The notes under the pieces were generated by a model that was not told the DNA's origin, did not search any database, and saw only the letters and a list, made by a program, of their open reading frames with translations. From positions 1 to 60,107 of the forward strand of contig NZ_BATQ01000130.1 of NCBI RefSeq assembly GCF_000739635.1: DNA of 60,107 nt. The letters run 5' to 3'. The position numbers and the translations under genes are program-made. The stretch is from Verrucomicrobium sp. BvORR034. GTDB taxonomy: Bacteria; Verrucomicrobiota; Verrucomicrobiia; Verrucomicrobiales; Verrucomicrobiaceae. Positions 1 to 9,134 of this stretch are shown piece after piece (position 1 is the stretch's first letter; each line of letters starts with the position of its first letter).

Positions 1-1205
1 AAGTCTCCGGCACGCCGGGCGAGTTTGGCCTTGAGCCAGCGAGCGGCCGGGCTGGTGCCCTCGGAGAGCTTCAACCAACGGCCAGCATCTTCATACTTCC
101 CCATGCTGTAGGCCACCCAGCCCAGGTACTCCGCATCCGGTGTGGACTTTACACCGGTCTTGGCGATGGCCGTCAGCCATCGAGCCTGCCGGGCAGGGTC
201 CGGCTTGGAGACCCCGCTGTCATTGTCCCAGGTGGAACCGACGCCAACCGCCAGAACATGAGCGGTGACAAGACGGCGCAGCACGGGATCTGCGGCGGCC
301 TTGGCCAGAGCGGCCTCTGTCGAGTCTACCGCATAGGCCGTTCCGACCGCGGGAGACACCTTCACCGGATCTTCATTTGAATACGGAGACGAATCGCGAT
401 CCGGCACCAGATACTTCAGCGAGACCACCGCGGACACATCGCCAAGTGACAACTGAGTCAGGTATAGCCTGGCAGATTGCGCCGCATGGCCGGATTCCAT
501 CTCCGCCAGGGCTTCCCACCCATAACTCTCCGCCGCCAGGCCCAAACCATCGGCGAATCCGTCCTTGGCCAGCTTGCGCGTTTCCTGAAACCGTTTCACC
601 GCCTCATCATACTTTTTCTCACCCAGCGCCAGCTTCCCCAGCATGTAAGCCGCCCAGGTGGAGCGATACTTGCGCTCCTCTGCCGGACGCAGGAGCAGCG
701 CTTCCCACGCCGACCTGGCCTTCGCGTTGTCACTGTCCATGGCGAGCGCTCCCGCATGGTAATCGGAGAATTCGCCCGGCACTTCGTCCGCTGCAGTCGC
801 TTCAGCATCCCCTTTGGCGATGCCGCTCAGCTTTTGTCTGGCGTGCCGGTGGGCTTGCAATGCTTTGGCCTGGTCTGCAGTCTTCACCAAGCCGGCTTTG
901 ATTGCCGCCTCGAACTCCTCGATATCCACCCTGGCGGTAAAGGCTTGCCGATAGCCCTCGAAGGCCTCCTGATCCGTGGAGTCTTCCGGATAGGGGGCTG
1001 GGACCAGTTCCTCAGGCGCTTCCTGCTCTGCCGCCAGTCGCTTGACCTCCAGTTCCCAGAAAAACTCTGGTGCCGCCACCAGGGGTTCCCCTCGTTCACT
1101 GATCCATGAACGGGGCATCCACATCCCCGTGGCAAAGACTTGTGCAGAGGCACCTGCGATACCGACCAATAGCCCAACTCTAGCGAACAGGGACAACTTC
1201 AACAT
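1..1205 (-). CDS. Secreted repeat-rich protein, 3' end outside window (partial)
   Basis: A minus-strand reading frame stays open from an ATG at 1205 to the left edge, about 401 residues. The N-terminus (MLKLSLFARVGLLVGIAGAS) is a typical signal peptide, so export is inferred. The body is Ala/Lys/Glu-rich and helical, with TPR/Sel1-like helical pairs such as AAYMLGKLALGEKKYDEAVKR and LGWVAYSMGKYEDAGRWLK, where a small-residue and aromatic pattern recurs. I infer a tetratricopeptide-type scaffold and cannot name a substrate. The start overlaps the end of the upstream DUF3142 gene by 26 bp, so the two are probably co-transcribed and translationally coupled. No catalytic motif is visible in the part present. 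The C-terminus is not available. Confidence 0.75.
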   Translation of the reverse strand, partial: MLKLSLFARVGLLVGIAGASAQVFATGMWMPRSWISERGEPLVAAPEFFWELEVKRLAAEQEAPEELVPAPYPEDSTDQEAFEGYRQAFTARVDIEEFEAAIKAGLVKTADQAKALQAHRHARQKLSGIAKGDAEATAADEVPGEFSDYHAGALAMDSDNAKARSAWEALLLRPAEERKYRSTWAAYMLGKLALGEKKYDEAVKRFQETRKLAKDGFADGLGLAAESYGWEALAEMESGHAAQSARLYLTQLSLGDVSAVVSLKYLVPDRDSSPYSNEDPVKVSPAVGTAYAVDSTEAALAKAAADPVLRRLVTAHVLAVGVGSTWDNDSGVSKPDPARQARWLTAIAKTGVKSTPDAEYLGWVAYSMGKYEDAGRWLKLSEGTSPAARWLKAKLARRAGD

Positions 1206-2469
1206 GGAATGGAGCGCCGGGTTCCAGGCGCAGCCAGCCGATAGCACACTCCTCTCCGGGCGGCAATCGTCTCGCATTCCCAACGGCACGGAAAAACACG
1301 ACTGACTTTTTCTCCCGCTGAACCTCCCACCCTGGAAGAGACTCGGCGACCGGGATCACGTCCGCTTCCCAGCGGATTTCGACCCGGCATGCAGGCGATT
1401 CGTCCGACTCGCCGGTATTGCACAACACCAGATCTGCCGGGTTCGGCGAGTCACTGCCAGCAGGAATTTTACCATCCGCTCTCACGGTCCAGGTCTGGTG
1501 CGGCGACCGCCCCGCCATGACGGCACGGAGAGTCGGCCAGCGCCAGTTGTTCTCATCCGTGGCTACCGGGAGCCGGTACCACACGATGCCTTCCGCATGA
1601 GCAGGCCTGTTCACCATCCACTCCTTCACCATGGCAGCCATGGCTTCCGCATCCAGCCCGTACTCCTTCACCCGGGTACCCGACGGCCAAGACGGGCGCA
1701 CGGAATCAGACGCCACCCCCACCAGATCGCCCCCAGAACTGTATCCCACATAGGATCGATAGGTGGGCAGCGCGATCTCAAATGGCAAACCAAGCGCCGA
1801 CGCCTGCTCCACCCATCGCTTTGCCTGAACGGGATCACAGATCTGGGTCTGCTCATCTCCCTGTGGGGAGGCTACGGAATGTACCTGGATGACATAGCGC
1901 TTCGCTTCCCGTGCCAGGGATGGAAAGGCCGGTTCCGACAGCCATGATGGTAGAGCCGTAATGACCAACGGAACAGAACCTATGCTCTCCCGCACTGCCT
2001 TCACCCATTGGGCATAACCGGTCAGCTTCTTCTGAGCGCAGTCGAAATCGAGCTGAAACTCCTGAACCTCCACACCAGCCGACTTGGCCTCCTTGAGAAG
2101 GTCCTGTGCCACGCCCCGCAGGCTGGCCACCACGCTCCCCTCCCCACTAAAGGGACCGGGATAGGGAGCGACCCTCAGAGCCAGACCCACGGGTTTCCCA
2201 AAGGACCGCAGAGCTTCCCAGTCAATCTTGGGCCGGATCGGAACTGGAGCCCCATTTCGCCATTCCACCTCTGCCCCCAGCACCACGCACCCCGCCAGCA
2301 CGTCCCTTCCCTCTTGAAGCGACCTCGCCACCGGGGCATTCCAGTCGCGCTGCCATACGTAGGCCCGCTGGGGCAGATCACCATCCGCCCTGGGTTCATT
2401 CCGGCATCCCGAGAAGACCACCAGACTGGCTATTCCCGCGAACATCGTGAGCGCGACCAGCGATTTCAT
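1180..2469 (-). CDS. DUF3142 domain lipoprotein
   Basis: 429 residues from the ATG at 2469. The start MKSLVALTMFAGIASLVVFS is followed by Gly-Cys, giving a lipobox (VFSGC), so the product should be a lipoprotein. An upstream ATG at 2490 would add seven residues before this signal peptide and is less likely. The mature part (YVWQRDW near the N-terminus, a VEVQEFQLDFDCA stretch, a Trp-rich IVWYRLPV segment near residue 300) resembles DUF3142, a TIM-barrel-like family of unknown activity found in verrucomicrobia and proteobacteria. That assignment is from memory of the family. The gene leads a two-gene minus-strand unit with the partial repeat protein, whose start it overlaps. Biochemical role unknown. 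Confidence 0.75.
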   Translation of the reverse strand: MKSLVALTMFAGIASLVVFSGCRNEPRADGDLPQRAYVWQRDWNAPVARSLQEGRDVLAGCVVLGAEVEWRNGAPVPIRPKIDWEALRSFGKPVGLALRVAPYPGPFSGEGSVVASLRGVAQDLLKEAKSAGVEVQEFQLDFDCAQKKLTGYAQWVKAVRESIGSVPLVITALPSWLSEPAFPSLAREAKRYVIQVHSVASPQGDEQTQICDPVQAKRWVEQASALGLPFEIALPTYRSYVGYSSGGDLVGVASDSVRPSWPSGTRVKEYGLDAEAMAAMVKEWMVNRPAHAEGIVWYRLPVATDENNWRWPTLRAVMAGRSPHQTWTVRADGKIPAGSDSPNPADLVLCNTGESDESPACRVEIRWEADVIPVAESLPGWEVQREKKSVVFFRAVGNARRLPPGEECAIGWLRLEPGAPFHVEVVPVR

Positions 2470-2688
2470 ACATTTGGCGCCACCACCCATCCTACCGTCT
2501 TTGGAAGAAGCATGCGGAACAACCGGAGACTCTGGCGATACTGGGATTTGTCCATTTTCTGTTCTGCTTCATGGGACCGTCTCCTAAAATCTGCCCACCA
2601 CAAGATCACACAGCCAGCAGAACCTGTCACATATTGAGAGAAATCCGTACTTGCACCCCGTTGGGGATCGTTCCAATTCTGACGTTCC

Positions 2689-3606
2689 ATGATCAAGCTC
2701 ACCGGCATCGCAGACGAAGCAGGCGCGTCCCTCGACGTGCAAATCAAGGCCCACCAGGAACTGGGATGGGACAGCATTGAATCCCGCGTCATCGAGATCG
2801 ACGGCGTGAAAGGCAACCTGCACGAGGTGCCCGAGGCCACCTTTGAAAAGGCCTGCGAAATCCTCGCTGCCGCCAATATGAAGGTGAGCGGTTTCGGTTC
2901 GATCATCGCCAACTGGGCCCACAAGATCGAAGACGACTTCTCCATCACCGAGGGCGAGATCGCCCGCGCCATCCCTCGCATGCAGAAGCTGGGCACGAAG
3001 CTGATCCGGGTGATGAGCTACGCCGTGCGCAAAGACGAGGCGGGCAAGGATCTGGATGACCAACTGGCCGACGAGCGCATCAAGCGCATGCGTGAGATCA
3101 ACAAGCGCTTCAACGACGCCGGCCTGACGGTGGTGCATGAGAACTGCATGAACTGGGGCGGCATGAGCGTGAGCTACGTGAATCGCATGAACGAAGCCGT
3201 TCCCGGCATCAAGTGGGTGTTCGACACCGGCAACCCAGTTTTCATCGACGACCGCGACCGCCCCGGCCAGAAACAGGACGCGTGGGAAATGTACCAGGCC
3301 ATCAAGCCCCACATGGTGCACATCCACGTCAAAGACGGACGCCGGAACAAAGAGAAAAACGATGCCGACTACACCTTCCCCGGTGAAGGCGACGCTCAGG
3401 TGGAGAAGATCCTTTCTGACGTGGTCACCAGCGGATACAAAGGCTACATCAGCATCGAGCCCCATGTCGCCGTCGTCTTCCACGGTGCTGGTGCAGCCGA
3501 CGACCTTTCCCCTGAGGCCAAGGCCAAGGAGCAGTACGACAGCTACGTGAAGTACGGCCGCCAGCTTGAGACCCTCCTGAAGAAGGTGGGAGCACAGTTG
3601 GCCTGA
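2689..3606 (+). CDS. Sugar phosphate isomerase/epimerase family (xylose-isomerase-like TIM barrel)
   Basis: 305 residues, full length for the AP-endonuclease-2/xylose-isomerase-like TIM barrel superfamily. The metal-binding signature is visible in order: Glu in VVHENC (about residue 148), Asp in VFDTGN (about 182), His in MVHIHVKDG (about 208) and Glu in ISIEPH near the C-terminus. Family members isomerise or epimerise ketoses, inositols or sugar acids with a divalent cation. There is no signal peptide, so it is cytoplasmic. The exact substrate cannot be read from sequence and the gene is monocistronic, with a strong terminator just behind it. A 198-bp gap separates it from the divergent DUF3142 gene and must hold both promoters. 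Confidence 0.85.
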   Translation: MIKLTGIADEAGASLDVQIKAHQELGWDSIESRVIEIDGVKGNLHEVPEATFEKACEILAAANMKVSGFGSIIANWAHKIEDDFSITEGEIARAIPRMQKLGTKLIRVMSYAVRKDEAGKDLDDQLADERIKRMREINKRFNDAGLTVVHENCMNWGGMSVSYVNRMNEAVPGIKWVFDTGNPVFIDDRDRPGQKQDAWEMYQAIKPHMVHIHVKDGRRNKEKNDADYTFPGEGDAQVEKILSDVVTSGYKGYISIEPHVAVVFHGAGAADDLSPEAKAKEQYDSYVKYGRQLETLLKKVGAQLA

Positions 3607-3638
3607 TCTGAAGTTCCCGCCCTCGATATTTTGCCTTT

Positions 3639-3670
3639 GGCCCATCCCATCGCGGGATGGGCCTTTTTTT
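3639..3670 (+). terminator. Rho-independent terminator of the isomerase gene
   Basis: A perfect 10-bp stem (GGCCCATCCC / GGGATGGGCC) with a five-base loop is followed directly by seven Ts. It starts 32 bp after the isomerase stop codon. It also argues that the following DUF421 gene starts at 3708 rather than at a frame-open position inside the T-run. Confidence 0.93.
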
Positions 3671-3707
3671 GGTTTTCTCCGGGCGAGATTCTGTACATGC
3701 TGGGAGC

Positions 3708-4184
3708 ATGTGGTCCATCTCCCTCCCCTGGTGGGAATTCGTCGTCCGCGCTGCGGTGGTGTATGTCCTGGTACTCTTGATGCTGCGCGTCACCGGAAAA
3801 CGACAAGTGGGACAGCTCGCACCTTTCGATCTCGTCCTGCTTCTGCTCCTTTCCAACGCCGTGCAGAACTCCATGAATGGAGGAGATAACTCCATCACCG
3901 GCGGTCTCGTTCTTGCCGCCACCCTGGTGGGACTCAACTACCTCTTCGGTCTGGCCACCTTCAAGAGTCGCAAACTGGAGACACTCATCGAAGGCAAGCC
4001 CCAAGTCCTCATTCACAAAGGTCAGGTGGATGAGGCGATCATGGCCGCGGCCAAACTCACCCGGCACGAACTCGATCTCGCCCTCCGCCGCCATGGCTAC
4101 ACTTCCCCTGCTGAAGTCCGTCTGGCTGTGCTGGAAAACAATGGGGAAATCAGCGTGGTGCAGAAGATGAAAGAAGAAGGCTAG
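3708..4184 (+). CDS. DUF421 (YetF-like) membrane protein
   Basis: 158 residues from ATG 3708. The N-terminal half carries three hydrophobic segments (FVVRAAVVYVLVLLMLRVTG, LVLLLLLSNAVQN, LVLAATLVGLNYLFG). The C-terminal half is a soluble domain with the family's ETLIEGKPQVLIHKGQV signature, followed by LTRHELDLALRRHG. This is the DUF421/YetF/YcaP architecture. Relatives are linked to spore or envelope stress, but biochemical activity is unknown. A short GGGAG lies immediately before the ATG, tighter than ideal. An in-frame start farther upstream would lie inside the preceding terminator and is rejected. Followed by an inverted-repeat element. Confidence 0.88.
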   Translation: MWSISLPWWEFVVRAAVVYVLVLLMLRVTGKRQVGQLAPFDLVLLLLLSNAVQNSMNGGDNSITGGLVLAATLVGLNYLFGLATFKSRKLETLIEGKPQVLIHKGQVDEAIMAAAKLTRHELDLALRRHGYTSPAEVRLAVLENNGEISVVQKMKEEG

Positions 4185-4196
4185 CCACCGAGAATA

Positions 4197-4373
4197 TCAA
4201 AACTTCAAAAATCAAAATTCAACCTTCAAGCTGAGGGCGGCACAGCCAAGAAGAAAGATCTAAACTCCCGCATAGGAAATCGCGCCCAACGAAACGCGCG
4301 AGCGCATCTCGTAATTGGCCCTGACTCTCGCACTCCCCCTTTGAAGTTTGAATTTTGGTTTTTGAAGTTTTGA
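4197..4373. repeat. 177-bp inverted-repeat element (MITE/REP-like)
   Basis: Two 33-nt AT-rich arms, 4197-4229 and 4341-4373, are inverted copies of each other with only two mismatches (left arm begins TCAAAACTTCAAAAATC; right arm ends in its complement). They enclose 111 bp of GC-richer DNA with no convincing gene. The element fills most of the gap between the DUF421 gene and dapL, ending about 85 bp before dapL. The low-complexity arms contrast sharply with the GC-rich surroundings. It could be a non-autonomous mobile element, a REP-like repeat or a large RNA hairpin. No flanking target duplication is obvious. Confidence 0.7.
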
Positions 4374-4457
4374 AACTCCACTTCCCCCTTTTTTAGAATC
4401 ACTTGGCATTCCCCCAACCTTCGCTATCCTCACTCCCCTCTATCACCCGTTCCCGTC

Positions 4458-5693
4458 ATGGCCCTCATCAACGAAAACTATCTCAAGCTCAAGGCTGGCT
4501 ACCTTTTCCCGGAAATCGCACGCCGCGTCAAGGCCTTCACCGAAGGCAACCCAGAAGCTGCCCAGCGCCTTATCCGCTGCGGCATTGGTGACGTGACGGA
4601 GGCCCTTCCAGAGGCTGTCCGCTATGCGATGCACGAGGCGGTGGACGAACTCGGCAACCGCTCCACCTTCAAGGGCTACGGTCCGGAACAGGGCTACGAC
4701 TTCCTGCGCAACGCCATTGCCGACAACGACTACAAGGCCCGCGGCCTTCAGATCGAGGCAGATGAGATCTTCATCAGCGACGGCAGCAAGTGCGACACCG
4801 GCAATATCCTGGACATCTTCGGCCAGGGCAACACCATCGCCATCACTGACCCCGTGTATCCCGTTTACGTGGACACCAACGTCATGATCGGCAACACAGG
4901 CGAAGCGGATGAAAATGGAGCCTACGCCGGTCTCGTGTATCTGAAGTGCACCCCGGAAAACGGTTTCGTGCCCGATATTCCTCAGGAGAAAGCGGACCTG
5001 ATCTACCTCTGCTATCCCAACAACCCCACCGGTGCCGTTGCCACGCGTGCCCAGCTTGAGGCGTGGGTCAAGTATGCTCGTGAGAATGGCTCCGTGCTGC
5101 TTTACGACGCCGCCTACGAAGCCTTCATCCAGGATCCCGCGATCCCCCACTCGATCTTTGAAATCGAAGGAGCTCGCGACTGCGCCATCGAGTTCCGCAG
5201 CTTCTCCAAGAACGGCGGCTTCACCGGCGTGCGCTGCGCGTATGTGGTGATTCCGAAGACTCTCATGGGCCGCAAGAAGAACGGCGAAGCCCAGGCCCTG
5301 CACCCGTTGTGGTCCCGCCGCCACAGCACCAAGTTCAACGGAGCCAGCTACGTCGTGCAGAAGGGTGCAGAAGCCCTCTACTCAGCCGAAGGCAAGTCCC
5401 AGACCAAGGCCCTCATCGAGCACTACATGGGCAATGCCGCCCTGCTCGTTGAAGCCTGCAAGAACGCCGGGCTACCCGTGTTCGGCGGTGTCAACGCCCC
5501 CTACGTGTGGGTGGGCTGTCCTGCGGGCCTTACGAGCTGGCAGATGTTCGACAAGATGCTCAACGAAGCGAATGTCGTGATCACTCCTGGCAGCGGCTTC
5601 GGCAGCGCCGGTGAAGGTTACTTCCGCATCAGCGCCTTCAACAGCCGCGCCAATGTGGAAGAAGTCTGCCGCCGCATCGCCGCACTGAAGTAG
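4458..5693 (+). CDS. dapL: LL-diaminopimelate aminotransferase
   Basis: 411 residues, the usual length. DapL converts tetrahydrodipicolinate plus glutamate directly to LL-diaminopimelate, giving meso-DAP for peptidoglycan and lysine. The class I/II aminotransferase fold is clear: GYGPEQG near residue 73, [10 protein letters not shown] (about 116-125), the pyridoxal-contacting CYPNNPTGA (about 189), YDAAYEAFI, and the PLP-binding lysine in [13 protein letters not shown] (about residue 251). The N-terminus [20 protein letters not shown] is diagnostic for DapL versus other aminotransferases. Verrucomicrobium spinosum is known to use the DapL route, which fits the proposed host. The gene stands alone, with a terminator behind it and the inverted-repeat element before it. 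Confidence 0.96.
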   Translation: MALINENYLKLKAGYLFPEIARRVKAFTEGNPEAAQRLIRCGIGDVTEALPEAVRYAMHEAVDELGNRSTFKGYGPEQGYDFLRNAIADNDYKARGLQIEADEIFISDGSKCDTGNILDIFGQGNTIAITDPVYPVYVDTNVMIGNTGEADENGAYAGLVYLKCTPENGFVPDIPQEKADLIYLCYPNNPTGAVATRAQLEAWVKYARENGSVLLYDAAYEAFIQDPAIPHSIFEIEGARDCAIEFRSFSKNGGFTGVRCAYVVIPKTLMGRKKNGEAQALHPLWSRRHSTKFNGASYVVQKGAEALYSAEGKSQTKALIEHYMGNAALLVEACKNAGLPVFGGVNAPYVWVGCPAGLTSWQMFDKMLNEANVVITPGSGFGSAGEGYFRISAFNSRANVEEVCRRIAALK

Positions 5694-5737
5694 CCCTTGC
5701 GATCACCCATCGGCCTCCCGGCCCACATGATTCTCTT

Positions 5738-5770
5738 CGGCCCGGTTCCTTGAACCGGGCCGCTTTTTTT
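5738..5770 (+). terminator. Rho-independent terminator of dapL
   Basis: A perfect 11-bp stem (CGGCCCGGTTC / GAACCGGGCCG) with a three-base loop is followed by C and seven Ts. It lies 45 bp after the dapL stop and may also separate it from the convergent chloride channel gene. Confidence 0.93.
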
Positions 5771-5825
5771 GCCGCACTCGCCAGCTGACGGCCATCGCCT
5801 GAGTTCGCGGTGGCAACACTGTTTC

Positions 5826-7187
5826 TCAGGACTTCGGCGGGGGCGGTTCATCATCCTGCACCGTTCGCTTGTACCAGTCACGCAGGGTCACGTTCCCCTC
5901 GCCCAAGCCCCCCTGAATCGATCCCTTTTCTGCTGCCATGCGTTGCGACAAGTAGATGCCCGAATGTCCGCTGGCCATGAACGCCACAAAACAGGCGACC
6001 GCAAAGTAGACCGCATAGTGAGCGCCAAATAACTCGATGCCCATGAGCGTGCACGCCAACGGCGTATTCGCAGCCCCGGCAAAGACAGCAATGAAACCGA
6101 GCGCCGCAAACAGCCCAACCGGCTCCTGAAGCAGGGCTCCAATGGCATTTCCCAGCGTCGCGCCCACATAGAACAGCGGGGTCACCTCGCCCCCTTTGAA
6201 TCCGCTGCCCAAAGTCACGCTGGTAAACAAGAGCTTGCCCAGCCAGCTCCAGCCCGAAGCCCCACCCGGTTCAAATGAAGACATGATCGAGACAGCCCCA
6301 CCCGGCGGCGCGTGCACCCCCAATCCCAAGAAATCCCTGGTGCCCGTAAGGAAGACCAGGCCGATGACCAGCAGCCCTCCCAACACGGGCCGAAGCGGGG
6401 CGAAGGGCAGCACCCTGGCAAAACACCGCTGCAATCCATGAGTCACTTCTGAAAACAGGCGGCTGGCCAGACCAAAGCAGATCGCAGCACCCGCCACCTT
6501 CACCAGCAATACCGCATGGAAAGCAGCGTGACTGCCTGCCCCAGTAGCCACATCCAGATGGTAAATGGTGTGATGCACTCCCCAGGCGGAACAGGTGGCG
6601 TCGCCCACAATGCTGGCGAGCAGCACCGGGACCAGAGCCTCGTACTGCACCCGGCCGACCACCAGCACCTCCATGGCAAAGACGGCACCGGCAAGCGGCG
6701 TGCCAAAAACGGAACCAAATCCCGCGGAAACGCCGCACATCAGCATCATCCGGCGCGATGCAGTGCCGACACGCAACCAGCGGGAAAGTAGAGCCGCCAG
6801 GCTGCCTCCCATTTGCACAGCAGTCCCCTCCCGCCCTGCCGAGCCTCCAAACAAATGGGTAACGAGGGTACCCAGCAACACCAATGGAGCCATGCGGGCC
6901 GGCACCCCTCCCCCGGGGGCGTGGATCTCCTCCAGGATCAGATTGTTGCCCTTGTCAGAACCCCGACCCCAAAAATGATAAAGCAGCCCCACCAGCAACC
7001 CTCCCACAGGCAGAGCCCACAACAGCTGTGGGCTCTGCCACTGCATCGCAGTCACCCAGTCCAGCGCCTGGAGAAACAAGGCACTCGCACTGCCCGCCAG
7101 CACCGCCACCGGCAGCGCCAGGAGCATTCTCCTGAATAACGGGACAAACTCCGTCGCCCACCGACGCCCTGTGGTGGCCACGTTCAT
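5826..7187 (-). CDS. ClC-family chloride channel/transporter
   Basis: 453 residues from ATG 7187 (a TTG three codons upstream is an alternative). The protein is almost entirely hydrophobic helices, as expected for the ClC fold. Selectivity-filter regions can be seen: GGGVPARMAP, the GSAGREGTAVQMGG loop containing the gating glutamate (family GREGP, here GREGT), and LGSGFKGGEVTPLFYVGATLG. No CBS domains follow, so it is the short bacterial form that moves chloride or exchanges it for protons across the inner membrane. It is convergent with dapL and divergent from the glucan operon. A role in acid or osmotic balance is inference from the family, and the adjacency to osmoregulated glucan genes is suggestive only. 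Confidence 0.93.
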   Translation of the reverse strand: MNVATTGRRWATEFVPLFRRMLLALPVAVLAGSASALFLQALDWVTAMQWQSPQLLWALPVGGLLVGLLYHFWGRGSDKGNNLILEEIHAPGGGVPARMAPLVLLGTLVTHLFGGSAGREGTAVQMGGSLAALLSRWLRVGTASRRMMLMCGVSAGFGSVFGTPLAGAVFAMEVLVVGRVQYEALVPVLLASIVGDATCSAWGVHHTIYHLDVATGAGSHAAFHAVLLVKVAGAAICFGLASRLFSEVTHGLQRCFARVLPFAPLRPVLGGLLVIGLVFLTGTRDFLGLGVHAPPGGAVSIMSSFEPGGASGWSWLGKLLFTSVTLGSGFKGGEVTPLFYVGATLGNAIGALLQEPVGLFAALGFIAVFAGAANTPLACTLMGIELFGAHYAVYFAVACFVAFMASGHSGIYLSQRMAAEKGSIQGGLGEGNVTLRDWYKRTVQDDEPPPPKS

Positions 7188-7407
7188 TCCCTGCAACGGG
7201 TTCCTTCACCCCGGACGCTTCTGCCGTTTGCTGCCATGATGCACACTGGATTCATTAGCTTGTGTCTAGGAATTAAACTCGACGACCGCCTCTCGCAACC
7301 CGCGCGGCAAAATCCATTTTGAACATGCCACGCGCAACGCTTGACGGAAAAGGAACTCGCGGCATTCTTGCCGCGCTTCCGCACCTTTTTCTGTGAAGCA
7401 TCGCACT

Positions 7408-9072
7408 ATGCATCGCCGTTACACTCTCGCAGGTCTGTGCTCGTTGGTTTTGTCGCTGCCCGCCGTGGCGCAAACTCCCGCACCGGCACCCTCTCCAGCG
7501 CCTGCGCCCGCCCCGCAAGCCGCCCCCAGCCCGGCTCCAACTCCCGCGCCTGCGCCCGCTCCGGCACCAGCGCCAGTTCCGGCCGTCCCGGTGGAGGTGG
7601 CTCCATCGCCTGTTGCGGGCATCCCGCCGATCCGCACCTATCTCGACCTGGAGGCCTATGCCTCCCAGCTGGCCCAGAAGCCCTATGTGGCTCCGGCCAT
7701 GAAGCTGGACCCGTTTTTCGAAGGATTGAAGTACGACGGCCATCGCCAGATCCGCTTCAAGCCTGAAAAGGCGCTCTACGGCGATGTGGACCACTCCTAC
7801 AAGGTGGAGTTTTTCCACCCCGGTTGGATGTTCAGAAAGCCCGTCGAATACTTCCAGATTGATGGCGGCCAGCCCACCTTCATCCCTTTCGACAAAACGC
7901 TTTTCAATTATGGTGATCTGAAGGTCCCCGACCAGGCGATCTACCCGAACGGTTACAGCGGCATGCGCCTCCTGGCTCCCGACACGCTCCTCGACAAGCG
8001 TTTTGAGTTCATGGTTTTCATGGGCGCCAGCTACTTCCGAGCTGTCACCACCAAGCAGGGCTGGGGTCTCTCCGCTCGCGGCCTGGCTATCAACACCGTT
8101 GGTGGCGAACCTGAGGAATTCCCTGACTTCACTCATTTTTGGTTCCTCACCCCCAAGCCGGGTGACAAGGTCTTTCACTTCTATGCCCTCCTCAACGGTC
8201 CCAGCGTGACCGGCGCCTATGAGTTCGAAATCGAACCTGGCGAAACGACGGTCATGCGCATCAGCGGCTCCATCTTCCTCCGCAAGGTCGTGAAGCTTCT
8301 GGGCCTGGCTCCTTTCTCCAGCATGTTCTGGTATGGGGAGAACACCCATCCCAAACCCCTCGACTTCCGCCCTGAGGTGCATGATTCCGACGGTTTGCTC
8401 ATCGAGCAGGCTCACGCACCCACCTTGTGGCGCCCCTTGGACAACGGCCGGGAACTTCGCCACAGCGTTTTCGCGATTGAAGGCATCAAGGGCTTTGGCC
8501 TGCAGAAGCGTGACCGCGAGTTCAAGAACTTCGAAGACCTTGAGGCCCGCTACCACGAGCGCGTCGCCGTGTGGGTGGAACCGATCGAAGGTTTCGGCCG
8601 CGGCAAACTGCACTTGATTGAAATCCCGACCGGTGAAGAGACCTGGGACAACGTGGTCACCCTCTGGGAACCCGACATCTTCCCCACTTCCACCGAGCCG
8701 CTGCGCTTTGCCTACAAGCTCAACTGGCTGAAGGAGCATGAGCACTCGCTCGCCAAGGTGACCGCCAGCCGCTGGGGTGAGGGCGTTGCCACCACGGAAG
8801 TCCTGAACGATTTCGTGTTCGTCCTGGACTTCACGAAGGGCCCCGTCCCTGCCAACAAGCCTCAAGGCTGGGTGCCAGACGTCGCAGTCAACATCCAGGG
8901 CGAGGCCAAAGTGCTCGACAAACGCGTGATGGCCAATCCCGAGACCGGTGGCTGGCGTGCGTTCTTCAAGCTCGACATTCCGCCCACCACGAAGTTGCTG
9001 GAAATCACCTGTGATCTCCTCGACGACAAAAATCCCATTTCCGAGCGCTGGAACTACCAATGGCGTCGATAG
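7408..9072 (+). CDS. Periplasmic glucan biosynthesis protein, OpgG/OpgD family
   Basis: 554 residues from ATG 7408; a GTG at 7393 is also in frame. A signal peptide (MHRRYTLAGLCSLVLSLPAV) is followed by an unusually long Pro-Ala linker at about residues 23-70. The MdoG domain then begins (YDGHRQIRFKPEKALYG, KVEFFHPGWMF, GYSGMRLL, MVFMGASYFRAV, GLSARGLAINT, FWYGENT, PLDFRPEVHDSDGLL). The family shapes the beta-1,2-glucan backbone in the periplasm; OpgD and OpgG homologues have been shown to be beta-1,2-glucanases. It heads an operon with an unknown gene and opgH. Whether it is OpgG or OpgD cannot be decided by eye. Confidence 0.95.
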   Translation: MHRRYTLAGLCSLVLSLPAVAQTPAPAPSPAPAPAPQAAPSPAPTPAPAPAPAPAPVPAVPVEVAPSPVAGIPPIRTYLDLEAYASQLAQKPYVAPAMKLDPFFEGLKYDGHRQIRFKPEKALYGDVDHSYKVEFFHPGWMFRKPVEYFQIDGGQPTFIPFDKTLFNYGDLKVPDQAIYPNGYSGMRLLAPDTLLDKRFEFMVFMGASYFRAVTTKQGWGLSARGLAINTVGGEPEEFPDFTHFWFLTPKPGDKVFHFYALLNGPSVTGAYEFEIEPGETTVMRISGSIFLRKVVKLLGLAPFSSMFWYGENTHPKPLDFRPEVHDSDGLLIEQAHAPTLWRPLDNGRELRHSVFAIEGIKGFGLQKRDREFKNFEDLEARYHERVAVWVEPIEGFGRGKLHLIEIPTGEETWDNVVTLWEPDIFPTSTEPLRFAYKLNWLKEHEHSLAKVTASRWGEGVATTEVLNDFVFVLDFTKGPVPANKPQGWVPDVAVNIQGEAKVLDKRVMANPETGGWRAFFKLDIPPTTKLLEITCDLLDDKNPISERWNYQWRR

Positions 9073-9134
9073 TAGAATAAGTTGCTGCGGGTTTGCGTCA
9101 GTATCACCTCTCCGGCCCGCGGTCCCGTTCTTCC

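Noticed and set aside
7273-9060. Long minus-strand open frame antisense to the OpgG/D-like gene (595 codons)
   Set aside because: It is antisense to a well-supported gene and shows no domain; GC-rich codon bias creates open antisense frames throughout this genome.
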